64,000 nt of DNA from Sepioteuthis lessoniana. Lineage: Eukaryota; Mollusca; Cephalopoda; Myopsida; Loliginidae. The position numbers were made by a program, and so were the translations under genes. The stretch's first letter is position 1. The number at the start of each line of letters is the position of its first letter. The notes under the pieces were generated by a model. It was not told where the DNA came from and ran no database searches. It worked only from the letters and a program-made list of their open reading frames with translations. This document shows, piece by piece, positions 63,796 to 64,000 of the stretch. The DNA lies in contig OY757916.1 in assembly GCA_963585895.1 (NCBI GenBank), forward strand, positions 20,183,060 through 20,247,059, read 5' to 3'.

Positions 63796-64000
63796 TGCGG
63801 AACGCCCCGATGCGCATATAATCTTCCCTTCCTCATGTTCAAGGGGGATTCAGCTCGACGCGTAATTCGACACGTGGGAATAACATTCAAGTGCAAGCAC
63901 AATATACAACAGAACTTCTACATACAGTCGGGGAAAACAGGACAGTCAGAAGAACAGCCGGAGAGACACAGCGGGTATACAGAGCAGAGAGCCATGGTGG
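63796..64000. other. Unassigned GC-richer end of window
   Basis: A composition change at about 63796 (GTGCGGAACGCCCCGATGCG) suggests a new element or gene-proximal sequence entering from the right, but it is too short to identify. Confidence 0.3.

Overview
The window is AT-rich animal nuclear DNA. Split C2H2 zinc-finger exons with GT/AG borders, very large repeat-filled introns, tRNA-derived SINEs, Penelope-like and non-LTR retroelement remnants, mariner/Tc1 relics and long TA microsatellites all point to a metazoan. The SINE structure (tRNA-like head, shared central domain, variable tail) and the repeat load suggest a mollusc, most likely a cephalopod. That assignment is inference and no species is claimed.

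Positions 1-46525 (+ strand) hold one gene: the 3' part of a large multi-C2H2 zinc-finger protein, most like zinc finger protein 236 (ZNF236). Sixteen exons join without a frame break (4152 nt, 1383 residues plus stop) and carry 20 fingers. The first exon seen starts at a splice acceptor, so the start codon and N-terminus lie left of the window. The fingers fall into four-finger cassettes in the order A-B-B'-A', followed by four terminal fingers. Acidic, Gln/Ser/Thr-rich linkers separate them. The protein is presumably a nuclear DNA-binding regulator.

The introns (115 bp to about 5.8 kb) are built largely from layered mobile elements. I use informal names. SINE-A is tRNA-like with a central domain. 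SINE-B is tRNA-like. SINE-C is about 550 bp with no clear tRNA head. SINE-D is about 330 bp. SINE-E has a SINE-A-like centre and a SINE-C-like tail. Also present are two non-LTR retrotransposon 3' ends (LINE-A, LINE-B), Penelope-like fragments with hammerhead-like motifs, a Ty3/gypsy RT relic, mariner and Tc1 relics, MITEs and three minisatellites. Target-site duplications give a nesting order in several places.

From 46526 to about 52090 the sequence is AT-rich and nearly free of SINEs; it contains the 3' UTR, whose end cannot be fixed by eye, and two MITE-like foldbacks. From 52.1 to 64 kb it is intergenic: more SINEs and LINE-B tails, a pair of 0.9-kb direct repeats that could be LTRs, a decayed mariner transposase and a 122-bp TA tract. 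No second host gene is recognisable.

The most unusual observations are two short pieces of this gene's own exons (69 and 83 bp) pasted in direct orientation inside transposon relics of neighbouring introns, a sense-strand intronic minisatellite of about 20 units each carrying an abutted splice acceptor/donor (TTTAG/GTAAG), and hammerhead-like motifs in Penelope-like relics with a compensatory stem change.
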